64,000 nt of DNA from Flammeovirga sp. OC4 (GCF_000812565.1 NZ_JTAM01000002.1:186001-250000), one strand, 5' to 3'; counted from the stretch's first letter, positions 27,010-36,836 are shown. Program-made: numbers and translations. The notes: generated from the sequence alone by a model not told the origin.

Positions 27010-27741
27010 ATGAAAATTTTAGTTTGCATTAGTCACGTACCTGACACCACTACTAAAATCAAGTTTGCAGATAATAAGCTTGACACTAACGGAGTTCAAT
27101 TTATCATCGGACCTTATGATGACTTTGCGTTGGCAAGGGCTGTAGAAATAAAAGAAGCTACAGGCGGAACTGTTACTGTTCTTAATGTAGGAGAGGCAGA
27201 CACTGAACCATCAATCCGAAAAGCATTGGCTATTGGAGCTGATAATGCCGTAAGAGTAAATGCAGCACCTACAGATTCATTATTTGTGGCGCAACAAATT
27301 GTAGAGCATGCAAAATCTGAAAACTATGATATGATTTTGATGGGACGTGAGTCCTCAGATTATAACTCAGGCCTAGTTCACGGTTTAGTGGGTGAGTTGA
27401 TGGGGTGGCCTTCAATCGCTCCTGCTATGAAGTTAGAAGTAGATGGAACTACAGCGAAGCTAAGTAGAGAAATTGAAGGTGGACATGAAGATGTTGAGGT
27501 GACAATGCCATTTGTGGCAGGTTGTCAAGAACCAATTGCAGAGTGGAAAATTCCGAATATGAGAGGAATTATGATGGCTAGAAAAAAGCCACTTCAAGTT
27601 GTAGAACCTGTAGGAGTTGAAGGAGTTACTACTTACAAATCATTTGAATTACCGGAAGCTAAGGCCGAATGTAAAATGGTCGATGCAGGGCAAATGGATG
27701 AACTTGTAGGTTTGTTGAAAAACGAAGCTAGAGTCCTTTAA
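27010..27741 (+). CDS. etfB: Electron transfer flavoprotein, beta subunit
   Basis: 243-residue subunit of the soluble ETF heterodimer, which passes electrons from acyl-CoA dehydrogenases to the quinone pool. ETF signature: MKILVCISHVPDTTTKI, FIIGPYDDFALARAVEI, LMGRESSDYNSGLVHGL and the C-terminal PNMRGIMMARKKPLQVV. The start is ATG 27010, not the TTG at 26965. The alpha-subunit gene follows after 40 bases, so this is the usual etfBA operon. ETF:quinone oxidoreductase is not in the window. Confidence 0.94.
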   Translation: MKILVCISHVPDTTTKIKFADNKLDTNGVQFIIGPYDDFALARAVEIKEATGGTVTVLNVGEADTEPSIRKALAIGADNAVRVNAAPTDSLFVAQQIVEHAKSENYDMILMGRESSDYNSGLVHGLVGELMGWPSIAPAMKLEVDGTTAKLSREIEGGHEDVEVTMPFVAGCQEPIAEWKIPNMRGIMMARKKPLQVVEPVGVEGVTTYKSFELPEAKAECKMVDAGQMDELVGLLKNEARVL

Positions 27742-27781
27742 TCATTATTATCTCAACTTAACACATAAAATAACAAAAGAC

Positions 27782-28735
27782 ATGTCAGTATTAGTATTTA
27801 TAGAGGCAGACAATGGAGTCATTAAGAAATCTTCATTAGAAGCAGTAACATATGGATCAAAATTAGGTGAAGTAACAGCTGTTGCAATGGGAAGCATTGA
27901 CGCTTCTGAATTAGCAGGAGTTGGTAAATATGGCGCTACTAAAGTTTTACACTGTTCTGATGAACGATTAAACGATGGTGTAATTTCAGCTACCGCCAAA
28001 TTAATTGCAGAAGCAGCAGGTCAAGCAGGTACAGACGTAGTTATTATGTCTCGTTCTTCTTTAGTTGATGCTGTTGCGGCAAGAGTAGCCATTAAAATGG
28101 GAGCAAGTGTTGTTGCAAACGTACAAGAACTACCTGATACCTCTAATGGTTTTGTAGTGAAACGTGGTGTATTTACAGGCAAAGCCTATGCATTTGTAGA
28201 AGTACCAGAAGGTAAGAAAGTGCTTACTGTTACTAAAAATGTAGTGCAATTAGAAGAGACAGGCTCGGATGCACCTGTAGAAGAAATTTCAGTGGCATTT
28301 GATGATGCTGATTTCGGAGTGAAAAGAGTAGGTGTTCATAAGCAAGAAGGCGATATTTTATTACCAGAAGCGGATTTAGTAGTCTCTGCGGGAAGAGGGA
28401 TGAAAGGACCAGAAAACTGGCAAATGATAGAGGATTTAGCATCTACTCTTGGAGCGGCAACTGCTTGCTCTAAACCAGTCTCAGATATGGATTGGCGTCC
28501 ACATCACGAGCACGTAGGACAAACAGGAATCAAAGTAGCTCCTCAGTTGTATATTGCTGTTGGTATTTCTGGTGCTATCCAGCATTTGGCAGGGGTAAAC
28601 TCTTCAAAGGTGATAGTCGCTATTAATAAAGACCCTGAAGCTCCTTTCTTCAAAGCGGCTGATTATGGGGTAGTTGGAGATGCTTTTGAAGTGGTTCCAA
28701 AATTGATTGAAGCACTGAAAAGCAATCAAAATTAA
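27782..28735 (+). CDS. etfA: Electron transfer flavoprotein, alpha subunit
   Basis: 317-residue FAD-binding partner of EtfB. The C-terminal FAD domain carries the family signature: [56 protein letters not shown] and [20 protein letters not shown]. Encoded directly after etfB. A hairpin plus T run at 28831-28866 follows the operon, preceded by a promoter-like element. Confidence 0.95.
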   Translation: MSVLVFIEADNGVIKKSSLEAVTYGSKLGEVTAVAMGSIDASELAGVGKYGATKVLHCSDERLNDGVISATAKLIAEAAGQAGTDVVIMSRSSLVDAVAARVAIKMGASVVANVQELPDTSNGFVVKRGVFTGKAYAFVEVPEGKKVLTVTKNVVQLEETGSDAPVEEISVAFDDADFGVKRVGVHKQEGDILLPEADLVVSAGRGMKGPENWQMIEDLASTLGAATACSKPVSDMDWRPHHEHVGQTGIKVAPQLYIAVGISGAIQHLAGVNSSKVIVAINKDPEAPFFKAADYGVVGDAFEVVPKLIEALKSNQN

Positions 28736-28795
28736 TTTATAAGTGTAAAAGAAGAACTATTTTTAAGATTTATTTGTTAATTAACATTTCATCTG

Positions 28796-28825
28796 TTGAT
28801 AATTATTAATAGTTCTATATCTTTG
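28796..28825 (+). promoter_or_regulatory. Perfect Bacteroidota promoter facing a gene-free stretch
   Basis: TTG at 28796-28798, exactly 19 bases, then TATCTTTG at 28818-28825. No plus-strand gene follows, so a short transcript or small RNA is the possible product; see the findings. Confidence 0.5.
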
Positions 28826-28830
28826 TAATA

Positions 28831-28866
28831 CTTCGAAGGATTAATTGTCTTTTACGAAGATTTTTT
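28831..28866 (+). terminator. Hairpin with U-tract just after the promoter
   Basis: Stem cttcg + aagga paired with tcttt + cgaag (two bulged bases), 7-base loop, then A and six T. It may terminate the etfBA transcript or attenuate a transcript started at the promoter just upstream. Confidence 0.65.
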
Positions 28867-28924
28867 AAACTTAGTCGGAACTTTTTCCTCATTCTGGCAA
28901 AACTACTGATGAAAATCGTATAAG

Positions 28925-28950
28925 AACCTTACCATGAAAGTGGTAAGGTT
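28925..28950. other. Perfect 10-bp hairpin
   Basis: aaccttacca / tggtaaggtt with loop tgaaag. No good T run on either side. It lies 48 bases past the stop of the minus-strand TPR-like gene, so it may stabilise that message's 3' end. Confidence 0.55.
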
Positions 28951-28997
28951 CAGTCATTTATAATGGTTTTGGTTTAATTTTTACCTAAGATATTATA

Positions 28998-29447
28998 TCA
29001 TTGATCTATTTGTTTTTTTGAGCTCAAAAGTCTTCTAATACTGATAGCTTTTGTTTGAAGCGATTTTAATTGATGTCTTTTTTTAATGTCAAAGACACAA
29101 AGTTGTATCGCTTTTTGATATTGCTCAAAAGCACTATTCAAATCACCCATTTTAGTGTAGTAATCTCCTTTTATTTCTAGGTTGATTGGATTGATTTGTA
29201 AATCCAAACTTTGATCAATCAGCTCAAGAGCATCTTGTAGGTTTTCATTTTTTAAAATTCTTTGTTTTGCAGACTCAGCATAAAAGAGCCACTCTGATTC
29301 ATCGGAGAGTTTATCTTTTCTGCGTTCCTTGTCTTGCTTTGTTGTATCGTTTTTTGATGATAATGGAAAATCGGATTTAACGGGAGAGAATGAAAATAAA
29401 GAAACGATAAGAGGTAACAGTAACAGAAGTGAGACTCGGTGTTTCAT
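28998..29447 (-). CDS. Secreted TPR-like protein
   Basis: 149 residues: signal peptide (residues 1-25), a Lys/Asp/Glu-rich linker and one or two tetratricopeptide-like repeats (NPINLEIKGDYYTKMGDLNSAF, split as NPINLEIKGDYYTK and MGDLNSAFEQYQKAIQL) with a basic C-terminal tail. It would be periplasmic. It is the first gene of its unit, well separated from SMC, with an unusual palindrome upstream. Function unknown. Confidence 0.65.
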   Translation of the reverse strand: MKHRVSLLLLLPLIVSLFSFSPVKSDFPLSSKNDTTKQDKERRKDKLSDESEWLFYAESAKQRILKNENLQDALELIDQSLDLQINPINLEIKGDYYTKMGDLNSAFEQYQKAIQLCVFDIKKRHQLKSLQTKAISIRRLLSSKKQIDQ

Positions 29448-29491
29448 GATGTTTTAAAGATGAGTGTTTAATTACAACACTATCATTTATA

Positions 29492-29558
29492 CCAAAAATC
29501 ACTTAATATTATATAAGTGTCTCATAATTAGAGTTTTATATGGTATTAAGTGATTTGG
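29492..29558. repeat. Long imperfect palindrome
   Basis: Arms of about 23 bases (29492-29516 and 29536-29558) pair almost throughout: one arm reads ccaaaaatcacttaata and the other ends tattaagtgatttgg, with a 2-base indel and two mismatches. The central loop is about 19 bases. No T run is present, so it is not a classic terminator; it lies between the TPR-like gene start and the SMC stop. Confidence 0.65.
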
Positions 29559-29629
29559 TAAATGTACGTTAATGAACGTAATCTTAAAATATGGACATCT
29601 ATGAAGTAAATGTTCTAGTAATCAAGGAC

Positions 29630-32600
29630 TTATTTTGATGTAAATGCATCCAATTGAGGTGTGTTTCTAATATCAACAGGTACTACAGTTGTTACACCTT
29701 GTTCGATCATGGTCACACCGTAGATGACATCAGTACTCGACATTGTTCTCTTGTTGTGAGTGACAATGATAAATTGAGAATTAGAAGAGAATTTATTGAT
29801 AATTTTATTAAACTTATCAACGTTAGCATCGTCTAATGGGGCATCGACCTCATCAAAAATACAGAATGGAGCTGGTTTGATGAGATAAATCGCAAATAAT
29901 AATGCTGTTGCAGTTAGCGTCTTCTCTCCTCCTGATAATTGGTTGATGGTTAATGGTCTCTTTCCTTTTGGTTGTGCCAAAATCTCAATTTTTGCATTCA
30001 AAGGATCACTATCATCCGCCAAGCGTAGATCACAGTTATCTTCATCGGTAAATAATGATCTGAAGACTTCCATGAAGTTTTCACGGATCTGCACAAAGGC
30101 CTTCATGAACTTTTCTTGAGCTACAGCATCAATATCTTCAATGGTCTGTAATAATTGTTCTTTGGCTTTGTTGAGGTCTTCTCTTTGCCCTAAAATAAAT
30201 GAGTTTCTTTCTTTGATTTCATTAAAGGCATCAATGGCTGTATGATTAATAGCCCCTAAAGAACCTAACTTTCTTTTTGAGTCTTCACTGATTTGTTCCA
30301 ATTCAGCAATACCCATTTCCTTGTATGGATTTTCTTCTTCCTCTACTTTTTCTTCTTCATTATTTTCGGCTGGAACAGCATCAGGCTTGAAAAGTAGCAT
30401 TTGTTCAATATCTACTTCAAACTCAACAGCAATTTTTTCTTTTACTGACGTTAAAGAAAGTCGTAATGCATTGATTCTCTCATTGGCTTTTAAAAGCTCT
30501 TGATCGATTTCCTCTTTGTGAACTTGTTTTAGTTTAATATCAACTTCTGTATCAGAAATCAAATCTTTGGCGTCCTGGTAAGCTTTTTCTGCCTCTTGAA
30601 CACCTCGTTCTATATTTTGTTTTTCTTCTTCAAGTTTTATGAGCTCTTGATCTCCTTCCTCATCCATAGAATCAGCACGCATTAGATCTTGCTCTACCTT
30701 TTCTATTTCTTCAATATTTTGATCTATTCTATTTTGAGCTTTTACCAATTCTTCATCTTTAAAATCAATCTCTTTTCTCAAACCATTGTATTGGTTTTCC
30801 TGCTGAAGGAAATTGATATGAAGTTGATTGTATTTACTCGAAAATTCCGTTTTTTTATCTTTTTCGATCGTAAGATTCTCTTGCATTTCCTCCAACTGTT
30901 CTACCATATATTCCATGGCATACGTTTCATCTTCCAGTTGAGGTTTTCCTTCGCTAATCGCGATTTCAGCGTCACCAATTCGTTCAAGAATTTCTTCTTT
31001 TTTATTGGCACTAGCCTCTAAGAATTTAGCAAATTCTTCTTTCTGCGTTTTAATCTTAATCAACTCTTGAGAAACGACTTGCAAATTATGCTGAGCACTT
31101 TCCAGCTCATGGGAGAAGTTGACCTGAAGTAAATCCTTGTGTAGAGCTTGTTTCTCTACTTTTTTAATATGTATTTCTTCTGCTTCCTTTTCTAAAGCAG
31201 TGATTTCTTCGGTCAAGTTTTCAAGGTGTCTGATTCTACCTAAAGATTTACCTTCAAAAGAGCCAATAGACCCACCGGTAATTGCTGACTTTCTACGAAT
31301 GGCTTTACCATTTTTAGTCACCAAAATAACACTGTCATTTTTAGGAAGGTTATTTTGATTTCTATGAACGATGTACACACCATCTAATAGGTAAGTAATT
31401 AGTGAAGCATATTTATTATCAAAATCCACTACATCAATTGCACAAATAGCGTCTTCAATAGCTTTACGAGGAGAAGCGGAATACCCTTCAAACTTATCTA
31501 ACAATAAGAAGTTGGCTTTCCCTTTTTTCATTTCTTCCAAAAGGTTTACGGCTCTCCAAGCTTCCTCTTCATTTTCAAGAACGAAATAGTTAAGATAAGG
31601 AGCGAGGTAACCTTCAATGGCTACTCTATAGCCATCTTCACAATGTAGCGTATCCGAAAGCATTGGAGCTTCTTTGGCCCAGTCCGTTTCCTGTTTGAGG
31701 TATTTGATCGCTTCTGGATATCCTTCCAAATTATCCACCAATGATTTTGTCAAGGTATGTTCATTGCGTTTTGCATCCAATGAACGAAGAATTTCAGAAG
31801 ACCTATCTTTGATGGTTTCTAATTCCTCTCTACAGTCATGAATTTTCTGTTGGTGGAGGTCATGTTTTTCTTTTACTTCTTCAAATTGCATACTAGCACT
31901 GAGTCGCTCACCTTCTAAAGAAGCAAACTGCGTATCAAACTCTGCTAAACTTGAAGATTTCTCAGAAGATTCGACATGTGCTCTTTCTAACTCTTGCTTG
32001 AGTGCAGAAAGCTGTACTTCATTAATTTCAACCTTTTGTTTGAGTTGAAAAATGATAGATTGTTTATTTTTTACCTGTTGCTCAAACTCTTTTGTTCTGA
32101 CTTCGAGTTCATCCGATTTCATTGTTTGAGCATCACGTTCTTGTTGTGTCTTTGATAATTCAGCTTCTGTTTCATTGACCATTCTTTCAATAGAATTCAA
32201 CTGAATTTGCAAACTCTCAATACCTTGTTGAGCTAAAGCTACCGCTTCACGATCAAGAGTAGATTGTGTTGTCAGCGTTTGCTTTTTTTCTTCCAGAAAA
32301 CGTTTTCTTTCCCCTTTAATTCTCTTTTCACTTTCTATCTGACGCATCTTTAAGATGTGCTCATTAAGAGTTTTTTGTCTAGAGGCGAAAAGTGTTTCTT
32401 TATCAATAGATTCTTTTTTCTCTTTAGCAATTGAAGCTTCCAGTTCCTCAATAGTTTTAATAGTGAGGTTTCTTTCTTCATTTTTGGCAGTCATGTTATC
32501 TGCCAGTTCGTTTAATTCTTTTGCTTGAGAATCTACCTTTTTGAGGGCTAATTGAATGCTAGACTCTTTGTAGGTCTTCTTAAGTTTGATGTAACGTTGA

Positions 32601-33235
32601 GCCTGCTTGGCTTGACGCTCCAACGAACGCATATTTTTTTCTACTTCAAAAAGTAAATCGTCCACACGCTCTAAATCAGCATCGGTATCTTTAAGCTTTT
32701 TGAGGGTTTCTTTTTTACTTTTCTTGAATTTTGAAATTCCAGCAGCTTCTTCAAAAAGGGTTCTTCTGGCATTTTGGGTATCATTCAAGATTTCGTCAAT
32801 CATCTTTAGCTCGATGATGGCATAACTATCTGAACCAATACCTGTATCGAGGAAGAGACCGTGAATATCTTTTAAACGGCAGGGGACACCATTCAGTGAA
32901 TATTCACCTTCACCTGATCGGTAAAAACGACGACCAATAGTCACCTCAGTATATTCTGTTGGGAGTAAGTTTTTATTATTGATAAAAGTAAGGTATACCT
33001 CCGCCATTTGTAATGGCCTCCTGCTTTTGGTGCCATTAAAAATGATATTATCCATTTTTTCAGAACGCAATGCCTTTGTACTTTGTTCACCAAGTACCCA
33101 TCGAATCGCATCCACTACGTTGGATTTACCACTACCATTCGGCCCTACTACAGCCGTAATACCTTTGTCAAAGTTTAGTGTTACTTTTTCACCAAAACTT
33201 TTAAAACCTTTTATCTCTAATTTACTTAATAACAT
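29630..33235 (-). CDS. smc: Chromosome segregation protein SMC
   Basis: Bacterial SMC ATPase of condensin, 1201 residues, standard length. The N-terminal Walker A is GPNGSGKSNVVDAIRWVLGE; two long coiled coils (about 165-510 and 680-1020) flank a hinge; the C-terminal half has the ABC signature LSGGEKTLTATALLF and Walker B FCIFDEVDAPLDDANVDKF, followed by the D-loop/H-loop region (IIVTHNKRTM). It organises and separates chromosomes with ScpA/ScpB, which are not in this window. It is convergent with no plus-strand gene and is preceded by the TonB-receptor gene on the same strand, with a terminator between. Confidence 0.96.
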   Translation of the reverse strand: MLLSKLEIKGFKSFGEKVTLNFDKGITAVVGPNGSGKSNVVDAIRWVLGEQSTKALRSEKMDNIIFNGTKSRRPLQMAEVYLTFINNKNLLPTEYTEVTIGRRFYRSGEGEYSLNGVPCRLKDIHGLFLDTGIGSDSYAIIELKMIDEILNDTQNARRTLFEEAAGISKFKKSKKETLKKLKDTDADLERVDDLLFEVEKNMRSLERQAKQAQRYIKLKKTYKESSIQLALKKVDSQAKELNELADNMTAKNEERNLTIKTIEELEASIAKEKKESIDKETLFASRQKTLNEHILKMRQIESEKRIKGERKRFLEEKKQTLTTQSTLDREAVALAQQGIESLQIQLNSIERMVNETEAELSKTQQERDAQTMKSDELEVRTKEFEQQVKNKQSIIFQLKQKVEINEVQLSALKQELERAHVESSEKSSSLAEFDTQFASLEGERLSASMQFEEVKEKHDLHQQKIHDCREELETIKDRSSEILRSLDAKRNEHTLTKSLVDNLEGYPEAIKYLKQETDWAKEAPMLSDTLHCEDGYRVAIEGYLAPYLNYFVLENEEEAWRAVNLLEEMKKGKANFLLLDKFEGYSASPRKAIEDAICAIDVVDFDNKYASLITYLLDGVYIVHRNQNNLPKNDSVILVTKNGKAIRRKSAITGGSIGSFEGKSLGRIRHLENLTEEITALEKEAEEIHIKKVEKQALHKDLLQVNFSHELESAQHNLQVVSQELIKIKTQKEEFAKFLEASANKKEEILERIGDAEIAISEGKPQLEDETYAMEYMVEQLEEMQENLTIEKDKKTEFSSKYNQLHINFLQQENQYNGLRKEIDFKDEELVKAQNRIDQNIEEIEKVEQDLMRADSMDEEGDQELIKLEEEKQNIERGVQEAEKAYQDAKDLISDTEVDIKLKQVHKEEIDQELLKANERINALRLSLTSVKEKIAVEFEVDIEQMLLFKPDAVPAENNEEEKVEEEENPYKEMGIAELEQISEDSKRKLGSLGAINHTAIDAFNEIKERNSFILGQREDLNKAKEQLLQTIEDIDAVAQEKFMKAFVQIRENFMEVFRSLFTDEDNCDLRLADDSDPLNAKIEILAQPKGKRPLTINQLSGGEKTLTATALLFAIYLIKPAPFCIFDEVDAPLDDANVDKFNKIINKFSSNSQFIIVTHNKRTMSSTDVIYGVTMIEQGVTTVVPVDIRNTPQLDAFTSK

Positions 33236-33411
33236 TATTTAGACCCCCGATCAAAAAATGAAGCAGAATGAGTATTTGACCACTCATAAAAAGTTTGCTA
33301 GATAGCAATTCTAGAATTTTGCCTAAGATAAATAAAATTTTAAAACTTCTAAGGGTAATACAGGGGACAATAGGGTAGAAAAAGTGATTTATTATCTTAA
33401 AATAATTCAAC

Positions 33412-33446
33412 AAAAAAGAGATACAGTTTGAAAAACCGTACCTCTA
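33412..33446 (-). terminator. Terminator of the TonB-receptor gene
   Basis: Minus-strand reading: a 13-bp stem (agaggtacggttt / aaactgtatctct, two G-U pairs) with a tight loop followed by six T, 30 bases after the receptor stop. Confidence 0.85.
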
Positions 33447-33475
33447 TCTTTTGACTATTTGTAGTGGAATTCAGA

Positions 33476-36271
33476 TTATTTTGAAAGGTCGAATTTCAAT
33501 CCTAATTGAACTCTCGCATTATAATATTCTGATTGCATAGTATATTGCTCTGATCCTTGGTAATATCTTAGTGGAGTGTTAAGCAAGTTATTTGCTTCAA
33601 GATAGAATCTTAATTGATCAGTAAATGCATAAGAAGCATTTGCATCTAAGAATAATTGTTGGTCGTAGTATCTGTCTTTGAATGCCTCGTCACCTAATTC
33701 ATCGATGTAAGCAGCAGTATAGTTTAATGAAATTCTAAAGCTTACTTTTTTAGAATCAAATGAAAGCGATCCGTTTACCGTATGAGGAGCTGTACCTGGT
33801 AATGATAATTTTTCGTCTTCTCTTTCCTCAATTCCAAGATCTTGAATTTCTGAAGCAGTGTAAGTATAGTTTGTGTAGATACCTAAACCTTTTAGTACAC
33901 CTGGCAAGAAGTCCAATTGACGTTGGAAGGCTAATTCGAAACCTGTTAAAGTCGCTTTTGCACCATTACGAGGTTGAGAATAACGATCGTAAACGTTACC
34001 GCTTACAGGGTCAGTGTAGTTACGTGCTTGGTAGTTGTAGATGAAGTCATTTAATGTTTTGTGGAAAAGACCACCAGAAATGATACCTACCGATTTGAAG
34101 TAGTGTTCACCCATTAAATCAAGGTTCATTGAAGTTGTTGGTTTTAAACCAGGATTTCCTTCTGATAACTCATTGTCTTCTCTGCTGATTTCACGGTAAG
34201 GCACTAAGTCAAAGTAACGAGGTCTTGCCAAAGTGTTGGTCCAAGCTGCTCTAATAATTGTATTTTCATTGATATTGTAACGAGCTTGAATGGATGGAAG
34301 AACGTTTGTATAGCTGTTTGTTCCTTCAATTGTTTTAGAAGCATCTGGATCAAAATCACCGTCTTCATTAAACTCAACTTGGTATCCTGTATAATCTACT
34401 TGTGTATTTTCAATTCTAGCACCTGCAATAAAGAACCATTTTGTCCCAAGGCTTTGTTTCAACATGGCGTAACCAGCAGTGATTTGCTCTTTTGCGTTGT
34501 AGTTACCTCCTAAGTACTCTTCGGGTAAGTCCGTTTTATCGAATAAAGCAGTATTGCTTAAGTCGTACTTACCAAGAGCAGATGGATCTGTAAATAGACC
34601 ACCTTTATATTGATCACCCGCTAAGAATGGATCTCTTGATTGATCTTTTGTAGGTTGCAGCGTCATGTTGTCAAATGGAGACTCATCAATTGGTTCAAAC
34701 TCATTGTATCTGTTGTCTCTCATTTTTTCTTTTCCTCTATAACGACCACCAATTTTGATGATACTTTTGTTACGAGTATTATTCAATGGAATTTCTAAGT
34801 TGATTTTCGCATTTCTATCGATTTCCTCAGTGTATTGATACTCTTCAGTGATTTCTTTCAACCCAAAAGAAGTATAATCAGCACCAGCACCATTGTCAAG
34901 TACATTTGGCTTTTCAGGATTGGAAAGGTCTTGAGTTAATACTACGTCCTTTTGTCTCCAGCTGATATAACGTTCGTGAGGTCTTTCTTCAGAAGCTTTA
35001 GCAAGAGTTCCTGACCAGTCTAACTTAAAGCGATTAGCGATCAAGTGCTCACCACCTAAAGTAACATTGTAAGTTCTTTGGTCTTCTAAACGAGTATTTT
35101 TATTGTTTTTATCATCTAAACCACCTTTAGTTTGTCTTCTGATTTCGGCAGTATAAGTTCCGTCATCGTTTGTTTCGATATCCTTGTATCTTAAGCGGTA
35201 TCTATTTTCTCTGTCATCTCTGTGGTTGTAAATACCACTAACATAAATTTTAGAGTTAGTACCTAAAGCATAATCTAAAGTAGTTGAGAATGATCTTCTA
35301 ATTCTGTGTACATCATAAGTTCTTACTTGGAAGTCAGTCATTTCAGGGTTAGATTCATTGTCCCATTCTGCTTCGATATTGTGAGAACCTAAGTTGTGAT
35401 CAAAGTATGAGCCACTTACAATTACACCTAATTTATCATTGAAGAAACGGTTACCAATAACAACTGCACCGTTGAACATTGCTTTTTCAGAAAGGAAGTT
35501 ATAGCCAGTACCTAAAGTACCCGATACACGTAGGTCATTTGGAGCCGATCTCAATACTAGGTTAGCAGAACCACCAATTGCATCCGCATCCATATCTGGC
35601 GTTAGTGTTTTAGAAACCTCAATAGATTGAACCATATCAGCAGGGATAAGGTCTAATTGTACCGCTCTAGTTTCTCCTTCAGCAGATGGAACTCTTTCTC
35701 CGTTGATTGTAATTGAACTTAAATCTGGAGATGTACCTCTGATCAAACCAAATCGAGCTTCACCTTGGTCATATTGCATTGTGATACCAGGAACTCTTTT
35801 AAGAGCGTCACCCACATTTGAATCGGGGAACTTACCCACTTGGTCAGCACTAATAACGTTCATAATATTATTAGCATTCTTTTGTTGACCGAGTGCTTTA
35901 GCCTGGCCTTGAAGGTTAGTACCTAAGATGACCACTTCATCACCAAGAAGAATACTACCTTTCATTTTTAATACTTTCAAGTCAGCTTCTTGATCTGATT
36001 TTAATTCTACACTTTGTTTTAAGGTTTCGAAACCTAAGTAAGAAATTTCTAATTCTTGTGTTCCTTCAGGTACGTTTACTAAGATAAATTTACCAGATGC
36101 ATCAGTCAATGAACCAAGGTGTTCATGGTTTATTACACGGACAGTTGCACCAATTAAAGGGAGATCATTGTTATCCACAATAACTCCTGTAATAGATGAA
36201 TTTTGAGCGTTAACATAAGTTGATAATAAGACTAAAATAGTCATTACCAATAGCTTGAAAAAATGTTTCAT
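33476..36271 (-). CDS. TonB-dependent receptor with carboxypeptidase-regulatory-like domain
   Basis: 931-residue outer-membrane gated channel. Signal peptide MKHFFKLLVMTILVLLSTYV (cleaved after NAQ), a carboxypeptidase-regulatory-like domain (residues 25-105, ITGVIVDNNDLPLIGATV), a plug with DALKRVPGITMQYDQGEARF and IPADMVQSIEVSKTLTPDMD, then a 22-strand barrel ending QLGLKFDLSK. The plug wording (DADAIGGSANL) is that of the TonB-Xanth-Caul type, often used for oligosaccharides. No SusD partner is adjacent, so substrate is open. It is its own transcription unit, ended by the terminator at 33412. Confidence 0.92.
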   Translation of the reverse strand: MKHFFKLLVMTILVLLSTYVNAQNSSITGVIVDNNDLPLIGATVRVINHEHLGSLTDASGKFILVNVPEGTQELEISYLGFETLKQSVELKSDQEADLKVLKMKGSILLGDEVVILGTNLQGQAKALGQQKNANNIMNVISADQVGKFPDSNVGDALKRVPGITMQYDQGEARFGLIRGTSPDLSSITINGERVPSAEGETRAVQLDLIPADMVQSIEVSKTLTPDMDADAIGGSANLVLRSAPNDLRVSGTLGTGYNFLSEKAMFNGAVVIGNRFFNDKLGVIVSGSYFDHNLGSHNIEAEWDNESNPEMTDFQVRTYDVHRIRRSFSTTLDYALGTNSKIYVSGIYNHRDDRENRYRLRYKDIETNDDGTYTAEIRRQTKGGLDDKNNKNTRLEDQRTYNVTLGGEHLIANRFKLDWSGTLAKASEERPHERYISWRQKDVVLTQDLSNPEKPNVLDNGAGADYTSFGLKEITEEYQYTEEIDRNAKINLEIPLNNTRNKSIIKIGGRYRGKEKMRDNRYNEFEPIDESPFDNMTLQPTKDQSRDPFLAGDQYKGGLFTDPSALGKYDLSNTALFDKTDLPEEYLGGNYNAKEQITAGYAMLKQSLGTKWFFIAGARIENTQVDYTGYQVEFNEDGDFDPDASKTIEGTNSYTNVLPSIQARYNINENTIIRAAWTNTLARPRYFDLVPYREISREDNELSEGNPGLKPTTSMNLDLMGEHYFKSVGIISGGLFHKTLNDFIYNYQARNYTDPVSGNVYDRYSQPRNGAKATLTGFELAFQRQLDFLPGVLKGLGIYTNYTYTASEIQDLGIEEREDEKLSLPGTAPHTVNGSLSFDSKKVSFRISLNYTAAYIDELGDEAFKDRYYDQQLFLDANASYAFTDQLRFYLEANNLLNTPLRYYQGSEQYTMQSEYYNARVQLGLKFDLSK

Positions 36272-36634
36272 GTTGTACTAGATTGAAAATTCGTTGATGG
36301 TGCAAAACAACAATCCAAATATTATTTAGGTATTGTTCATATATGAAGAATAGATGATTAAAGGAGAAGGAAGGAATGATGATTATGAAGAAATTATGAC
36401 TTTTTTGAATTTCAATTCAACGCAATATGAAGTAAATAAAAAGCCATATTCATAGGAATATGGCTTTTATGCGGATAAAACATTCTAATTCAAAGAACTA
36501 GAATTCTTCAAAACTATTTCTGTAGTACGTATTGTAGGTACGTTCTCACTATTTTTCTTTTGAAAAATGAGAAATTATCTCTAGTTTGCAGGTACACAGT
36601 TATTTAAGGTTACTCAAATATTTAAATTATCAGA
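36272..36634. other. Gene-free stretch upstream of the TonB-receptor gene
   Basis: 363 bases holding the receptor's upstream region and a bidirectional hairpin at 36438-36468. No -33/-7 pair of good quality was found. Short frames, such as a 33-codon frame at 36354, end inside the hairpin and are not convincing. Confidence 0.5.
36438..36468. terminator. Bidirectional terminator
   Basis: A perfect 13-bp stem (aaaagccatattc / gaatatggctttt) with loop atag and a T run on both strands. Whose transcript it ends is unclear, as no large gene points at it; a small transcript may exist here. Confidence 0.75.
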
Positions 36635-36778
36635 ATGAAGAAATTTGATGCATTTGACAAAAATGACAATTCTTCAATGAAGCCAACCAAAAATTCAAGC
36701 TACTTAGACAAACTCATGCTTGCCCAATTAGAAGTAGCAAAACAAAAGTTGTATCCTCAGTCTAGCAAGACAAAATGA
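36635..36778 (+). CDS. Stand-alone 47-residue small protein
   Basis: Starts MKKFDAFDKNDNSSMKPTKN and ends YPQSSKTK. The N-terminal half is polar, the rest predicts one amphipathic helix (YLDKLMLAQLEVAKQKL). It has no membrane segment. The stop is 16 bases before a strong terminator and the gene lies between hairpins, so it forms a small transcription unit of its own. No family recognised; a regulatory or adaptor peptide is possible but not shown. Confidence 0.5.
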   Translation: MKKFDAFDKNDNSSMKPTKNSSYLDKLMLAQLEVAKQKLYPQSSKTK

Positions 36779-36794
36779 TTAACTCTCTTCATTG

Positions 36795-36836
36795 AAAAAA
36801 AATGCTTTATATCTAGGAAGGATATAAAGCATTTTT
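36795..36836. terminator. Terminator after the small gene
   Basis: Stem aaaaatgctttatatc / gatataaagcattttt (about 16 bp), loop of 8, T run on the plus strand and matching A run; it can also serve the minus-strand unknown gene (36921-37412). Confidence 0.85.

Noticed and set aside
33222-33413. A 63-codon minus-strand frame just upstream of SMC
   Set aside because: It overlaps the SMC start and is a run of hydrophobic and aromatic residues in AT-rich DNA without support.
36354-36455. A 33-codon plus-strand frame upstream of the TonB-receptor gene
   Set aside because: Its stop lies in the hairpin at 36438-36468 and its composition is not protein-like.
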